From Rossellomorea marisflavi (GTDB lineage Bacteria; Bacillota; Bacilli; Bacillales; Bacillaceae_B), in NCBI RefSeq assembly GCF_009806575.1, contig NZ_CP047095.1:1158001-1222000 (forward strand): a stretch of DNA of 64,000 nucleotides, in the 5' to 3' direction. The position numbers and the translations under genes are program-made. Below the pieces are notes generated by a model, which had not been told where the DNA came from, ran no database searches, and worked only from the letters and a program-made list of their open reading frames with translations. Positions 17,510 to 24,983 of this stretch are shown piece by piece. Positions within the stretch are counted from its first letter, which is position 1. Each line of letters starts with the position of its first letter.

Positions 17510-17965
17510 ATGATTGCAACGATGGATATAAACGATCCGCTCCAGGCACAAACCGTCTTATCCATGCAGCTCCGTTCTTACAAGGTAGAGGCAGGGCTGA
17601 TTGGAACGGACGATATCCCGCCATTGAAGGAAACCACCGAAGACTTGCAACAATGCGGAGAAACATTTCTTGGCTGGTTTGAAGAAGGTGTTCTATGCGG
17701 AGCGATTGCCTATAAAAAAGAAAAAAACGAGGTGGACATCCACCGTCTCATCGTAGATCCAGCGCACTTCCGCAAAGGCATTGCCGGGAGGCTTCTGCAG
17801 GAATTGGAACGGTCTCATCCCCATTCTCTCTACAAAGTGGCGACAGCAGAGAAGAATCTGCCCGCCATCAGGTTTTATGAAAAATCAGGGTATGAGAAGG
17901 TCCGAACCCTCACAATCAATGATATTCTGACTCTGGTATTCTTGGAAAAGGAGAGAAGGCGATAG
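17510..17965 (+). CDS. GNAT-family N-acetyltransferase
   Basis: A 151-residue GNAT protein with motif A (IHRLIVDPAHFRKGIAGRLLQEL) and the C-terminal LPAIRFYEKSGYEKV segment. The start at ATG 17510 lies 6 bases behind a long AAGGAGAAGGAGGG. An in-frame open stretch upstream lies inside the MFS gene and is not used. It resembles PhnO/RimI-like single-domain acetyltransferases; the substrate is unknown. It is followed by a terminator hairpin. Confidence 0.88.
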   Translation: MIATMDINDPLQAQTVLSMQLRSYKVEAGLIGTDDIPPLKETTEDLQQCGETFLGWFEEGVLCGAIAYKKEKNEVDIHRLIVDPAHFRKGIAGRLLQELERSHPHSLYKVATAEKNLPAIRFYEKSGYEKVRTLTINDILTLVFLEKERRR

Positions 17966-18029
17966 AAATGAGCCATGAGGATGATTTAAAGATATGGACT
18001 TTCATCTCCTTTTCCATAAATGCTGATAT

Positions 18030-18074
18030 AAACAGGTCTCAACCCCCATCATGGGAAGTAGGACCTGTTTTATA
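18030..18074 (+). terminator. Intrinsic terminator after the GNAT gene
   Basis: AAACAGGTC (18030-18038) pairs with GACCTGTTT (18062-18070) with an inner CCC/GGG pairing, then TTATATT. Confidence 0.75.
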
Positions 18075-18083
18075 TTAGTGAGA

Positions 18084-18112
18084 TTGAATTTTCAGTCTAC
18101 TTACTTTATAAT
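18084..18112 (+). promoter_or_regulatory. SigA-type promoter of the PAP2 phosphatase gene
   Basis: TTGAAT (18084-18089) and TATAAT (18107-18112) are separated by exactly 17 bases. Confidence 0.8.
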
Positions 18113-18155
18113 CAGTTTGAATCCGAGAGGGAAGTCGATTTTTTTTAGGTAAAAG

Positions 18156-18169
18156 AGAAAGCGCTTACC
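18156..18169 (+). promoter_or_regulatory. Possible cre (CcpA) site
   Basis: AGAAAGCGCTTACC keeps the AAAGCGCTT core of cre boxes but differs from consensus at both ends. It lies about 40 bases downstream of the expected transcription start, compatible with roadblock repression. It is also part of a looser GGTAA..TTACC dyad. Confidence 0.5.
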
Positions 18170-18237
18170 CTAATCGGAGATTAGCGCAAAGAGTGGTGTC
18201 ACCCACGGCTCAATGCGGACAGAAGGGATGGGAGAAA

Positions 18238-20001
18238 ATGAAGGCAATAAAGCCGATTTCGGCCGTCGTACTATCACTTGTGATTTCACAAAGCGCTCTT
18301 GGAGGCGTCCAGGCAGGGGCGAAACAAGGGGTGGATCCGGTACCGGAACCGCCGTCAGGCTACTTCATCGATACATATAAGAATAATGTGTCGGGCAATA
18401 AGACCGCGAGCAATCCGACCATCAGCGTCCTCTCACAGTACAACAGAATCTGGCAACCGGGGGAAACCTGGGATTCAGGTGTCGTACTGGATCAATCGGT
18501 CCATGAACATAATATTCAAACCGTGTTGGACAAGACGTCCTCCCGCTCAAAGGCTCAAGCGGATGCCGCCTATCTGGATGACCGCGTGAACCAGAGTTAC
18601 AGTGCCCTTGATGGACTCGGGTCCCTCACGGATATCTACCGGAGGGATGCCAACGCCACCACCACCATCACGGGGATCCCACAGGATGCACTGACGAAGA
18701 AATACACCGATGAAGGGACAGGCGCGGGCACCACTGACTCTGAGCTCGGACAGATGGCCGGACTTGTGGAAACCCTCAGGGGCGAGTACTCATCAACCAG
18801 CTCGGCCAAAGATTATTACTCGTACAAGCGTCCTTTCCGATGGGCCGATCCATCCATCGTCGTCCCGGAACTGCGTCCGACGCTGAAGGAGGACCCGACC
18901 AATGACGGAGGGTTCCCGAGCGGCCATACGAACGCCGCCTATCTGACGGCACTCGCCATTGCCTATGCGGTTCCCGAACGGTATCAGGAAATGCTGACGC
19001 GCGCGTCGGAGCTCGGGGATAACCGCCTCGTTGCCGGGGTTCATTCACCCCTCGATGTGATGGGCGGCCGCACGATGGCCACGGCGCTTGCTGCTTCCAT
19101 CCTCGCAGATCCCGATAATGAAGCGTTGAAGGAAGGAGCCTATGAGGAAGCTCACACCAAGCTACTGACGCAGTCTGGGAATGCACCGGACCGATTTGCC
19201 GATAAGGAGGCCAATAGACACGCCTACCTAGAGAGGCTCACCTATGGCTTCAAACCGACCGGTTCCACCAAGAAGCCCATGGTCGTGCCGAAGGGAGCTG
19301 AGGTGCTCCTCGAAACCCGTCTTCCATACCTGAGCGACGAGGATCGCCGCCGCGTACTTTCCACAACGGGACTCGCATCCGGCTACCCGCTTCTTGATGA
19401 CCTGGAAGGATGGGGACGGTTGAACCTCTATGCTGCTGCAGATGGATTCGGATCGTTTGAAACAGATGTCAAGGTGAAGATGGACGCCTCCAAAGGTGGA
19501 TTCCATGCAGAAGATACATGGGCAAATGATATTTCAGGGAAAGGATCCCTGACGAAGAAAGGAACAGGCGAACTTACACTGTCGGGGGATAACTCATATG
19601 GCGGCGACACGACAGTGGAGAAAGGCATCCTTGTTGCTGCATCGGAAACGGCTCTCGGACAAGGGGATGTGGACGTGAATGGAGGAACCCTTCAAAAAGA
19701 ACATGAAGGGAAACTCGTCATCAATGGCGATTACAGCCAATCGAAGAAATCCGTACTCGAGTTGGATACAGACAGCCGCGAAGATGTTCTGGTCATCAAA
19801 GGGGAAGCGGAGCTCGGCGGTACACTCAAGGTACACTTCCCGAGCAATCTTCGCCTCGGCAAATCCGTCACCGTCATGACCTACGGGAAACTGGACCGCC
19901 ATAAAGTGTTCAATCATATCGAAACGACCGGGCTTCCAAAAGGGACCAAAGTAAAGACGGTCTACAAGGCCCACAGTCTGGAACTGAAGCTAATAAAATA
20001 A
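18238..20001 (+). CDS. Exported PAP2-family acid phosphatase with autotransporter-type beta-strand repeat
   Basis: A 587-residue exported protein. The signal peptide is MKAIKPISAVVLSLVISQSA...VQA. The PAP2 phosphatase domain (about 50-310) has the bipartite signature: KRPFRW, FPSGHTN (catalytic His) and RLVAGVHSPLDV (R-x5-H-x3-D). The region around PLLDDLEGWGRLNLYAAADG is followed by a glycine-rich repeat, KKGTGELTLSGDNSYGGDTT, matching the passenger-associated beta-strand repeat found in Gram-negative autotransporters. No beta-barrel or sortase motif is present. ATG 18238 follows GAAGGG; an earlier start would put about 15 residues before the signal peptide. Likely role: extracellular phosphate release, perhaps carbon-catabolite controlled. 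Confidence 0.87.
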   Translation: MKAIKPISAVVLSLVISQSALGGVQAGAKQGVDPVPEPPSGYFIDTYKNNVSGNKTASNPTISVLSQYNRIWQPGETWDSGVVLDQSVHEHNIQTVLDKTSSRSKAQADAAYLDDRVNQSYSALDGLGSLTDIYRRDANATTTITGIPQDALTKKYTDEGTGAGTTDSELGQMAGLVETLRGEYSSTSSAKDYYSYKRPFRWADPSIVVPELRPTLKEDPTNDGGFPSGHTNAAYLTALAIAYAVPERYQEMLTRASELGDNRLVAGVHSPLDVMGGRTMATALAASILADPDNEALKEGAYEEAHTKLLTQSGNAPDRFADKEANRHAYLERLTYGFKPTGSTKKPMVVPKGAEVLLETRLPYLSDEDRRRVLSTTGLASGYPLLDDLEGWGRLNLYAAADGFGSFETDVKVKMDASKGGFHAEDTWANDISGKGSLTKKGTGELTLSGDNSYGGDTTVEKGILVAASETALGQGDVDVNGGTLQKEHEGKLVINGDYSQSKKSVLELDTDSREDVLVIKGEAELGGTLKVHFPSNLRLGKSVTVMTYGKLDRHKVFNHIETTGLPKGTKVKTVYKAHSLELKLIK

Positions 20002-20007
20002 AAAGGA

Positions 20008-20046
20008 TCAAGCCGCTCCAAAATGGGGAGCGGTTTGATTTTTTTA
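20008..20046 (+). terminator. Intrinsic terminator after the PAP2 phosphatase gene
   Basis: TCAAGCCGCTCC pairs with GGGAGCGGTTTGA, followed by TTTTTTT. Confidence 0.92.
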
Positions 20047-20109
20047 TTGTAAACATCTTTAAAAAGCGTAAAATGGATGGTAATACAAAATGTGGAAGGG
20101 GAGATCATG

Positions 20110-20871
20110 ATGAAAACAGAATTTACTGGAAGGGCTTCTTCTTATACAAAAGGAAGACCGCCTTACCCAAAAGGCATCCTTGAACTTATGCGAAGCCTCG
20201 GAGCTGATGACCAATCACGGATTGCAGACATCGGAGCCGGGACAGGACGATTGACACGCCTGCTGGGAGAATTGAATGCCTTCATCACGGCCGTGGAACC
20301 GAGTGCCGACATGCTGGCGGAATGTCGTCATACCTGCCGTGACAATCAACGTGTTTCCTACATGGGAGCACCTGCAGAGGAAACCCTTCTGGAGACGGGA
20401 AGCGTTGATTTCATCACCGTTGCCCAGGCATTTCATTGGTTGGATAAAGACCGTTGCCGCACGGAGTTCCAGCGTATCCTGAAACCGGGTGGCCGGGTGC
20501 TCCTCATCTGGAATTCGATGAAGGGGGATGATCCGTTCGTTGAGGCGTATTCCAATGTCCTGCAGGACTTCACCATCAAGCAGACGGCGGGGAATTCAAG
20601 CGGTGATCACCTCAAAGCGAAACGGGAATTTTTCGGATCAGACATCAAACTCGTACAGATGGATAATGCCCATACCCTCGATGAAGAGGAATTGATTCAT
20701 CATGGTCTGTCGCTGTCCTACACGCCTTCGGCCGATCATCCCGAGTATCAGTCATTTGTAAACGCACTGGGAACACTTTTCCGGGAGCACTGCCAAGAGG
20801 GAAGCCTGACCATTCCATATGAAACAGAAGTGTCCATCGGGTCATTCGAGGAAAGGACATATGAAAGATGA
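20110..20871 (+). CDS. Class I SAM-dependent methyltransferase
   Basis: A 253-residue methyltransferase of the UbiE/Methyltransf_11 type. Motif I is IADIGAGTGRLTRLL, the acidic end of strand 2 is AVEPSADML, and post-I contains VDFITVAQAFHWLD. Such HWLD proteins often methylate small molecules; the substrate is unknown. ATG 20110 (MKTEFTGRA) is 7 bases behind AAGGGGAG; ATG 20107 is the alternative. It overlaps the lipoprotein gene that follows by 4 bases. Confidence 0.87.
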   Translation: MKTEFTGRASSYTKGRPPYPKGILELMRSLGADDQSRIADIGAGTGRLTRLLGELNAFITAVEPSADMLAECRHTCRDNQRVSYMGAPAEETLLETGSVDFITVAQAFHWLDKDRCRTEFQRILKPGGRVLLIWNSMKGDDPFVEAYSNVLQDFTIKQTAGNSSGDHLKAKREFFGSDIKLVQMDNAHTLDEEELIHHGLSLSYTPSADHPEYQSFVNALGTLFREHCQEGSLTIPYETEVSIGSFEERTYER

Positions 20872-21365
20872 GCAAATTGACCTGGTTACCGGCCCTCGTC
20901 ATGATCCCGTTGCTTGCGGCCTGCAACCAAGGCATAGCGAACGGGGATAAAGAGGTCACTCCGGAAATGGATAACGTGATCTCTACCGCCATCGTCGAAC
21001 ATAATGAACCTAAGTTCGAAAAGACGGATGAACAATTCGAAGTACATAAGATTTATGGTACGAAAGAAGGGGACGGTACCATCGATGTATATCTTTACAC
21101 CCTATACGAAGGGTATGACTTGGCAACCGGTGACGACATACAAGCAGGAGCCTCTCTCCCTGCCCATATTCAATTAAAGGAAGAAGGAAATCACTACACC
21201 GTGGTGAAGTACGAAGAACCCGATGACGGAAGCACTCATCAATCTTCCCTTGAAAGTATGTTCCCTAAGAAGTTGGCGAAGAAAGCCATGAAAGATGAAG
21301 GATCGGCCGCGGGTCTTGATCAAGATATGAAGAAAAAAGTCCACGCCTGGCTGGAGGAGAGTTGA
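20868..21365 (+). CDS. Putative lipoprotein
   Basis: A 165-residue protein with a lipoprotein signal peptide: MSKLTWLPALVMIPLLAAC, lipobox LAAC with Cys19. The remaining part is acidic and hydrophilic (KFEKTDEQFEVHKIYGTKEGDG; EEGNHYTVVKYEEPDDGS) and resembles small bacillar lipoproteins without assigned function. The ATGA overlap with the methyltransferase gene and the 3-base gap to the DinB-GNAT gene indicate an operon. No enzymatic motif is seen. Confidence 0.78.
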   Translation: MSKLTWLPALVMIPLLAACNQGIANGDKEVTPEMDNVISTAIVEHNEPKFEKTDEQFEVHKIYGTKEGDGTIDVYLYTLYEGYDLATGDDIQAGASLPAHIQLKEEGNHYTVVKYEEPDDGSTHQSSLESMFPKKLAKKAMKDEGSAAGLDQDMKKKVHAWLEES

Positions 21366-21368
21366 GAA

Positions 21369-22229
21369 ATGGAAACCATCATCCAACATCAACATGCAAT
21401 GGTCGAATGGGGAGCATCCCTGATGGAGCTTGACGATACCCTATGGCAAACCCCACTCAAACCAGGGAAATGGAACATAGGAGAAACACTTGCCCACCTC
21501 ATCGCGTGGGATGAATTCCTCCTGGATCATCGGCTGAGGGAAATCGGGTCAGCAGAAAGCATGTCCCCTGCCCCGGAAGTGGATGCATTCAATCATGAGG
21601 CAGTCACACGGATGGAGAAGGCATCAAAAGCGGAGCTGTTCCGGCAATTTACCGAAACAAAGCTTAGAATCATAGAAGAGATCAAGGAATTGAACGCTGA
21701 TTACATCATGACCATCGGTGAAAAAGACATCTCCATCGGTCGTTATTTCCTTGGACTGATGGAGCATGATCTTCACCATAAAGAGCAGATCGATGCATTC
21801 CTTTCAGATGGGCTCACCATTCAACGGACGGAAGGTGACGAAGCAGCTAAAAGCATTTCAGAAAAGCTCTATTCCTTCAACCTCAAGCACTTCCCCGAAG
21901 ATCTGAAGGGGCGATATGAGGAGATCACACTGACGCTCAGTGATGCAACGGGTGAAATCAGGGGAGGCCTTGTGGGAGAGATCTGCTGGAACTGGATGGA
22001 GATCAAGATCCTCATGGTGGATGAAAGTCTGAGGAGCGGAGGCCACGGGAGCAGGCTCCTCCAAGAAGCTGAACGGATTGCATCTGTACGAAGCTGCGAT
22101 TTCATCAAACTCGACACCCTTAGCTTTCAGGCGAGAGGCTTCTACGAGAAGCATGGATATGATGTGTTCGGCACCCTTGAAAACGTCGGAAGGGACCATT
22201 CCCATTTTTATATGAAAAAGGATCTATAA
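21369..22229 (+). CDS. DinB/DfsB-like domain fused to GNAT acetyltransferase
   Basis: A 286-residue two-domain protein. Residues 1-145 form a DinB-like four-helix bundle of the ClbS/DfsB kind (GKWNIGETLAHLIAWDEFLLDH; FLGLMEHDLHHKEQIDAFL), whose histidines can bind a metal. Residues 155-286 form a GNAT domain with MEIKILMVDESLRSGGHGSRLLQEAE as motif A and ARGFYEKHGYDVFGTLE. The two families usually occur separately. A possible role is two-step modification or detoxification of a small molecule; the substrate is unknown. It is in an operon with its neighbours, separated by 3 and 10 bases. Confidence 0.82.
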   Translation: METIIQHQHAMVEWGASLMELDDTLWQTPLKPGKWNIGETLAHLIAWDEFLLDHRLREIGSAESMSPAPEVDAFNHEAVTRMEKASKAELFRQFTETKLRIIEEIKELNADYIMTIGEKDISIGRYFLGLMEHDLHHKEQIDAFLSDGLTIQRTEGDEAAKSISEKLYSFNLKHFPEDLKGRYEEITLTLSDATGEIRGGLVGEICWNWMEIKILMVDESLRSGGHGSRLLQEAERIASVRSCDFIKLDTLSFQARGFYEKHGYDVFGTLENVGRDHSHFYMKKDL

Positions 22230-22239
22230 GGAGGACAAC

Positions 22240-22686
22240 ATGGAAGAACTGCTCACCAAGGAATATGTTTTGAGGCATGGGGTGGAATTTGAGACCCAGC
22301 TCGAATATGGAGGGCCTTATGGGCAGGGGATCGTCTACATCGATCACGACGGTAAAGAACATCTCTTCACCGGGCTCGCCTATGATCTGCATCCAAATGG
22401 GAAACTGGAAAGCTATTTCTATGTTGATGAAGGGGTGAAGGAGGGGCGCTACGTGGAATTTTACCCAAGCGGAGCCGTCGAGTCGATACGGACGATGCAT
22501 AAGAGTGCTTCTCATGGAAGACAATTGGAGTTCTACGAAAACGGTGGAATACGCGAAGAATTTGAGAGTTTCGCTGGTAAACGCATCACGTATAGATTGT
22601 ATGATCGGAATGGTCAGGTGACAGATGAGAAAGCGGAGTGGACCGAGTCGGATCGCCGATTTGCAGAAAAGTGGGGAAAAGAGTGA
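22240..22686 (+). CDS. YwqK-like protein with degenerate MORN-type repeats
   Basis: A 148-residue protein made of repeating beta units (FTGLAYDLHPNGKLESYFYVD; GRYVEFYPSGAVESIRTMH; GRQLEFYENGGIREEFESF) spaced about 22-25 residues apart, as in MORN-variant proteins of the YwqK antitoxin family. In B. subtilis, YwqK is next to the LXG toxin YwqJ. No toxin gene is adjacent here, so an immunity role is not supported. SD AAGGAGG precedes the ATG. It is the last gene of the operon before a terminator. Confidence 0.72.
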   Translation: MEELLTKEYVLRHGVEFETQLEYGGPYGQGIVYIDHDGKEHLFTGLAYDLHPNGKLESYFYVDEGVKEGRYVEFYPSGAVESIRTMHKSASHGRQLEFYENGGIREEFESFAGKRITYRLYDRNGQVTDEKAEWTESDRRFAEKWGKE

Positions 22687-22720
22687 ACCGGATGGCCAGA
22701 GTAGGCGATCCGGTTCTTTG
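22685..22720 (+). terminator. Intrinsic terminator between convergent genes
   Basis: GAACCGGAT (22685-22693) pairs with ATCCGGTTC (22708-22716), followed by TTTG. Confidence 0.65.
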
Positions 22721-22724
22721 CTCG

Positions 22725-23855
22725 TCATGCCGACTGGACGGCCGAGGTGTACTCTTTCTTCGTATGGACGGATCCCTCAAGGATCGTCCGGGCGGTCCTC
22801 ACGACTTTGATGGCGCTGATATGTCCGGCAATGAGGTCCACCTTGGTCTGCATGATACCCCCGGGATGTCCAAGTCTGACAATATCCCCTTTCACTTCGA
22901 GGATATCCGATAAAATCGTATCATTCAGGAAGGCGGCGGTCGTCGTACAGATGGCTCCGGTGATGGCGAGTGCCTGATGGGGCTTCTGCATGCTCATCAT
23001 GCGGATCAGGCAGTCGATGTCGGAAGCGTGGTGGGTGGTCCCGACCACATCCACATAGTCTTTCGGAGGTGCGATGATGGTCATCTTCGGGATGGCCGGT
23101 GACAGACGGGTCGCGTCTTCTTTCGATGCAAAACCGCATAGTTCAGCTGCCCGGGAACGGATATCTTCCAGTTCCGCAAGCTTTTCAGCAGAGAAATCCT
23201 CGGGAAGCTCGGTTCCCTCCAGTCCGACGTCCCTTGCATGCACGAACACAAGGGGGTTGGCGGCATCGACGATGGATACAGGGATGGTGCTCCCGCTTCC
23301 CGTAGTCATCAAATCAACAGGATTTCCAGTAGGGTAGACCCGTCCCGTCACGGCCCCTTCAGCATTTGAGAACGAAAGGTAAATTGGCGAACCGGATCCG
23401 GGTACACCAGGAATGGTCGTAGTCCCTTCGGTTTTCACCCTGCCGTCTTCGACTTCCACTTCTGCCGTGATGACCTTATTTGTATTCGTATTAAGGATCC
23501 TGACGGCAGTGAGTGGTTCCTTCACCTTTACCAGCCCCTGCTCAATGGCATACGGTCCCACCGCTGACGAGATGTTACCGCAGTTTCCGCTGAAGTCCAC
23601 CAACTGATTTCCGATGCTCACCTGGGCGAAGGTATACTCGATATCGATCCCCTCAATGGAGGAAGCCTGGATGATGGCAGCCTTGCTCGTCAGGGAATTC
23701 GCCCCTCCGAGACCATCGATCTGACGTTGATCGGGGCTCCCCATGATATCCAGGAGAAATTCCTCCCAAAGGGAACGGTCCTCGGGCATATCCTTTTTAT
23801 TCAGGAACACTCCTTTACTCGTACCTCCGCGCATGATCACAACTGGAACTTTCAT
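22725..23855 (-). CDS. PrpF-family isomerase (aconitate/methylaconitate or oxalomesaconate isomerase-like)
   Basis: A 376-residue protein of the PrpF family, diaminopimelate-epimerase-fold enzymes that shift or isomerise the double bond of tricarboxylates such as 2-methylaconitate or 4-oxalomesaconate. Visible motifs are VVIMRGGTSKGVF, IDGLGGANSLTSKAA, FSGNCGNISSAVG (the cysteine position of the fold) and RLGHPGGIMQ. ATG 23855 lies 8 bases after AAAGGTGG; a GTG 12 bases earlier is less likely. It is divergent from the LysR gene and shares AT-rich operator motifs with a CitMHS transporter gene. That favours import and isomerisation of a citrate- or aconitate-like acid. No 2-methylcitrate genes are nearby. 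Confidence 0.87.
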   Translation of the reverse strand: MKVPVVIMRGGTSKGVFLNKKDMPEDRSLWEEFLLDIMGSPDQRQIDGLGGANSLTSKAAIIQASSIEGIDIEYTFAQVSIGNQLVDFSGNCGNISSAVGPYAIEQGLVKVKEPLTAVRILNTNTNKVITAEVEVEDGRVKTEGTTTIPGVPGSGSPIYLSFSNAEGAVTGRVYPTGNPVDLMTTGSGSTIPVSIVDAANPLVFVHARDVGLEGTELPEDFSAEKLAELEDIRSRAAELCGFASKEDATRLSPAIPKMTIIAPPKDYVDVVGTTHHASDIDCLIRMMSMQKPHQALAITGAICTTTAAFLNDTILSDILEVKGDIVRLGHPGGIMQTKVDLIAGHISAIKVVRTARTILEGSVHTKKEYTSAVQSA

Positions 23856-23915
23856 AGAAAAAACCACCTTTCAGGAATCCACATTTGTTGCTCCCTATAG
23901 TATGATAAGAATAGC

Positions 23916-23965
23916 TATAAGTAAAATAGATAATTTAGTCGTAAACATCAAAAAAATACTTATAA
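23916..23965. promoter_or_regulatory. Divergent prpF-lysR operator region
   Basis: TATAAGTAAAAT at 23916-23927 and ATACTTATAA at 23956-23965 recur downstream of the LysR gene (24860-24900). The pair likely marks binding sites for the regulator encoded between them; this is inferred from repetition and location. Confidence 0.6.
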
Positions 23966-23980
23966 TCAGGAGTGATTTCC

Positions 23981-24856
23981 ATGGATGAAAAGGATTGGAC
24001 CGCTCTCAGCGTCCTGCTGGAAGAGAAGAACATCAGCAGGGCTTCAGAGCGGCTTTACATCTCCCAGCCGGCATTGACATACCGCCTCAAAAACCTGGAG
24101 AAGGAGTTTGGGATCAATCTGTTCTATAAGATCAAAGGGGGGATCGAGTGGACAAGTGAAGGCTTGTATCTGGCCCAGTACGCTGAAGAAATGCAGGAGA
24201 AGCTTCAAAAGACGAAGGACTATATGCTCAACATGCAAGATGATGTGCGTGGCACATTGCGACTCGGTGTATCAAGCAACTTTGCCCAGTACAAGCTTCC
24301 GAAGATCCTGAAAGAATTCTCCACTCTCTATCCGAACGTCCAGTTCAGCGTGAAGACGGGGTGGAGTACGGTCATCAAGGGGCTGCTCGATTCATCAAGC
24401 GTCCAGCTTGGCATCATGCGGGGCGATTATCAATGGAACGGGAAGAAGAAGCTCCTTCACAAAGAAAGACTTTTTCTCATATCGAAGAACGAAGTCGATA
24501 TCGAACGTCTGCCGGAGCTCCCGTTCATTCAATACAACACCGACTCCTCTTTGAAAAACCTGATCACGGGCTGGTGGAATGACCGCTTCAATGAACCGCC
24601 CTCAACGACGATGGATACGGATCGCCAGGGAACGTGCAAGGAAATGGTCAAGCATGACCTCGGTGTCGCCATCCTGCCTGAGATCTGCCTGCGACCTTCC
24701 GACAACCTGTATACGTATGGATTGACCTACGAAGACGGGACGCCTGTCCAAAGGGATACATGGCTCATGTATAATGAATCATCCCTTCAGCTTGCGACGG
24801 TGAAGCACTTTGTGGACTTTTTGAATCAGCACGTCGATATCTCTGTTGGATTATAA
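23981..24856 (+). CDS. LysR-family regulator of the PrpF/CitMHS genes
   Basis: A 291-residue LysR-type regulator. The N-terminal winged helix (residues 1-60) includes the recognition segment NISRASERLYISQPALTYRLKNLEKEFG. The C-terminal effector-binding domain starts at GTLRLGVSSNFAQYKLPKIL and contains VKHDLGVAILPEICL. ATG 23981 has AGGAG 8 bases upstream. It is divergent from the prpF-like gene and followed by the CitMHS gene. Identical ATACTTATAA motifs in both flanking gaps support control of both genes, with a tricarboxylate as the probable inducer. Confidence 0.9.
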   Translation: MDEKDWTALSVLLEEKNISRASERLYISQPALTYRLKNLEKEFGINLFYKIKGGIEWTSEGLYLAQYAEEMQEKLQKTKDYMLNMQDDVRGTLRLGVSSNFAQYKLPKILKEFSTLYPNVQFSVKTGWSTVIKGLLDSSSVQLGIMRGDYQWNGKKKLLHKERLFLISKNEVDIERLPELPFIQYNTDSSLKNLITGWWNDRFNEPPSTTMDTDRQGTCKEMVKHDLGVAILPEICLRPSDNLYTYGLTYEDGTPVQRDTWLMYNESSLQLATVKHFVDFLNQHVDISVGL

Positions 24857-24859
24857 AAA

Positions 24860-24900
24860 ATACTTATAAGTATAAGTAAAAATTCTATATTTTACTTATT
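24860..24900. promoter_or_regulatory. Operator repeats before the CitMHS gene
   Basis: ATACTTATAA (24860-24869), then an inverted pair TATAAGTAAAAA (24871-24882) and ATTTTACTTATT (24889-24900). The same motifs lie between the prpF-like and lysR genes. The right arm abuts the -35 candidate. Confidence 0.65.
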
Positions 24901-24927
24901 TGTAAGCGTCCCATATTCTTATAGTAT
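24900..24927 (+). promoter_or_regulatory. Candidate promoter of the CitMHS gene
   Basis: TTGTAA (24900-24905) and TAGTAT (24922-24927) are separated by 16 bases, directly behind the operator repeats. Confidence 0.5.
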
Positions 24928-24955
24928 CAATTTTCTGAAAAAACAGATCGGTAAT

Positions 24956-24969
24956 TGAAAGCGTTTTCT
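24956..24969 (+). promoter_or_regulatory. cre (CcpA) site before the CitMHS gene
   Basis: TGAAAGCGTTTTCT matches the cre consensus closely. It lies just upstream of the AAGGAGG ribosome binding site and downstream of the promoter, the usual place for catabolite repression by roadblock. Confidence 0.78.
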
Positions 24970-24983
24970 ATAAGGAGGATGAA

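Noticed and set aside
22240-22686. YwqK-like protein as antitoxin of a local toxin
   Set aside because: No LXG or nuclease toxin gene lies next to it; the neighbours are a DinB-GNAT protein and a convergent isomerase gene.
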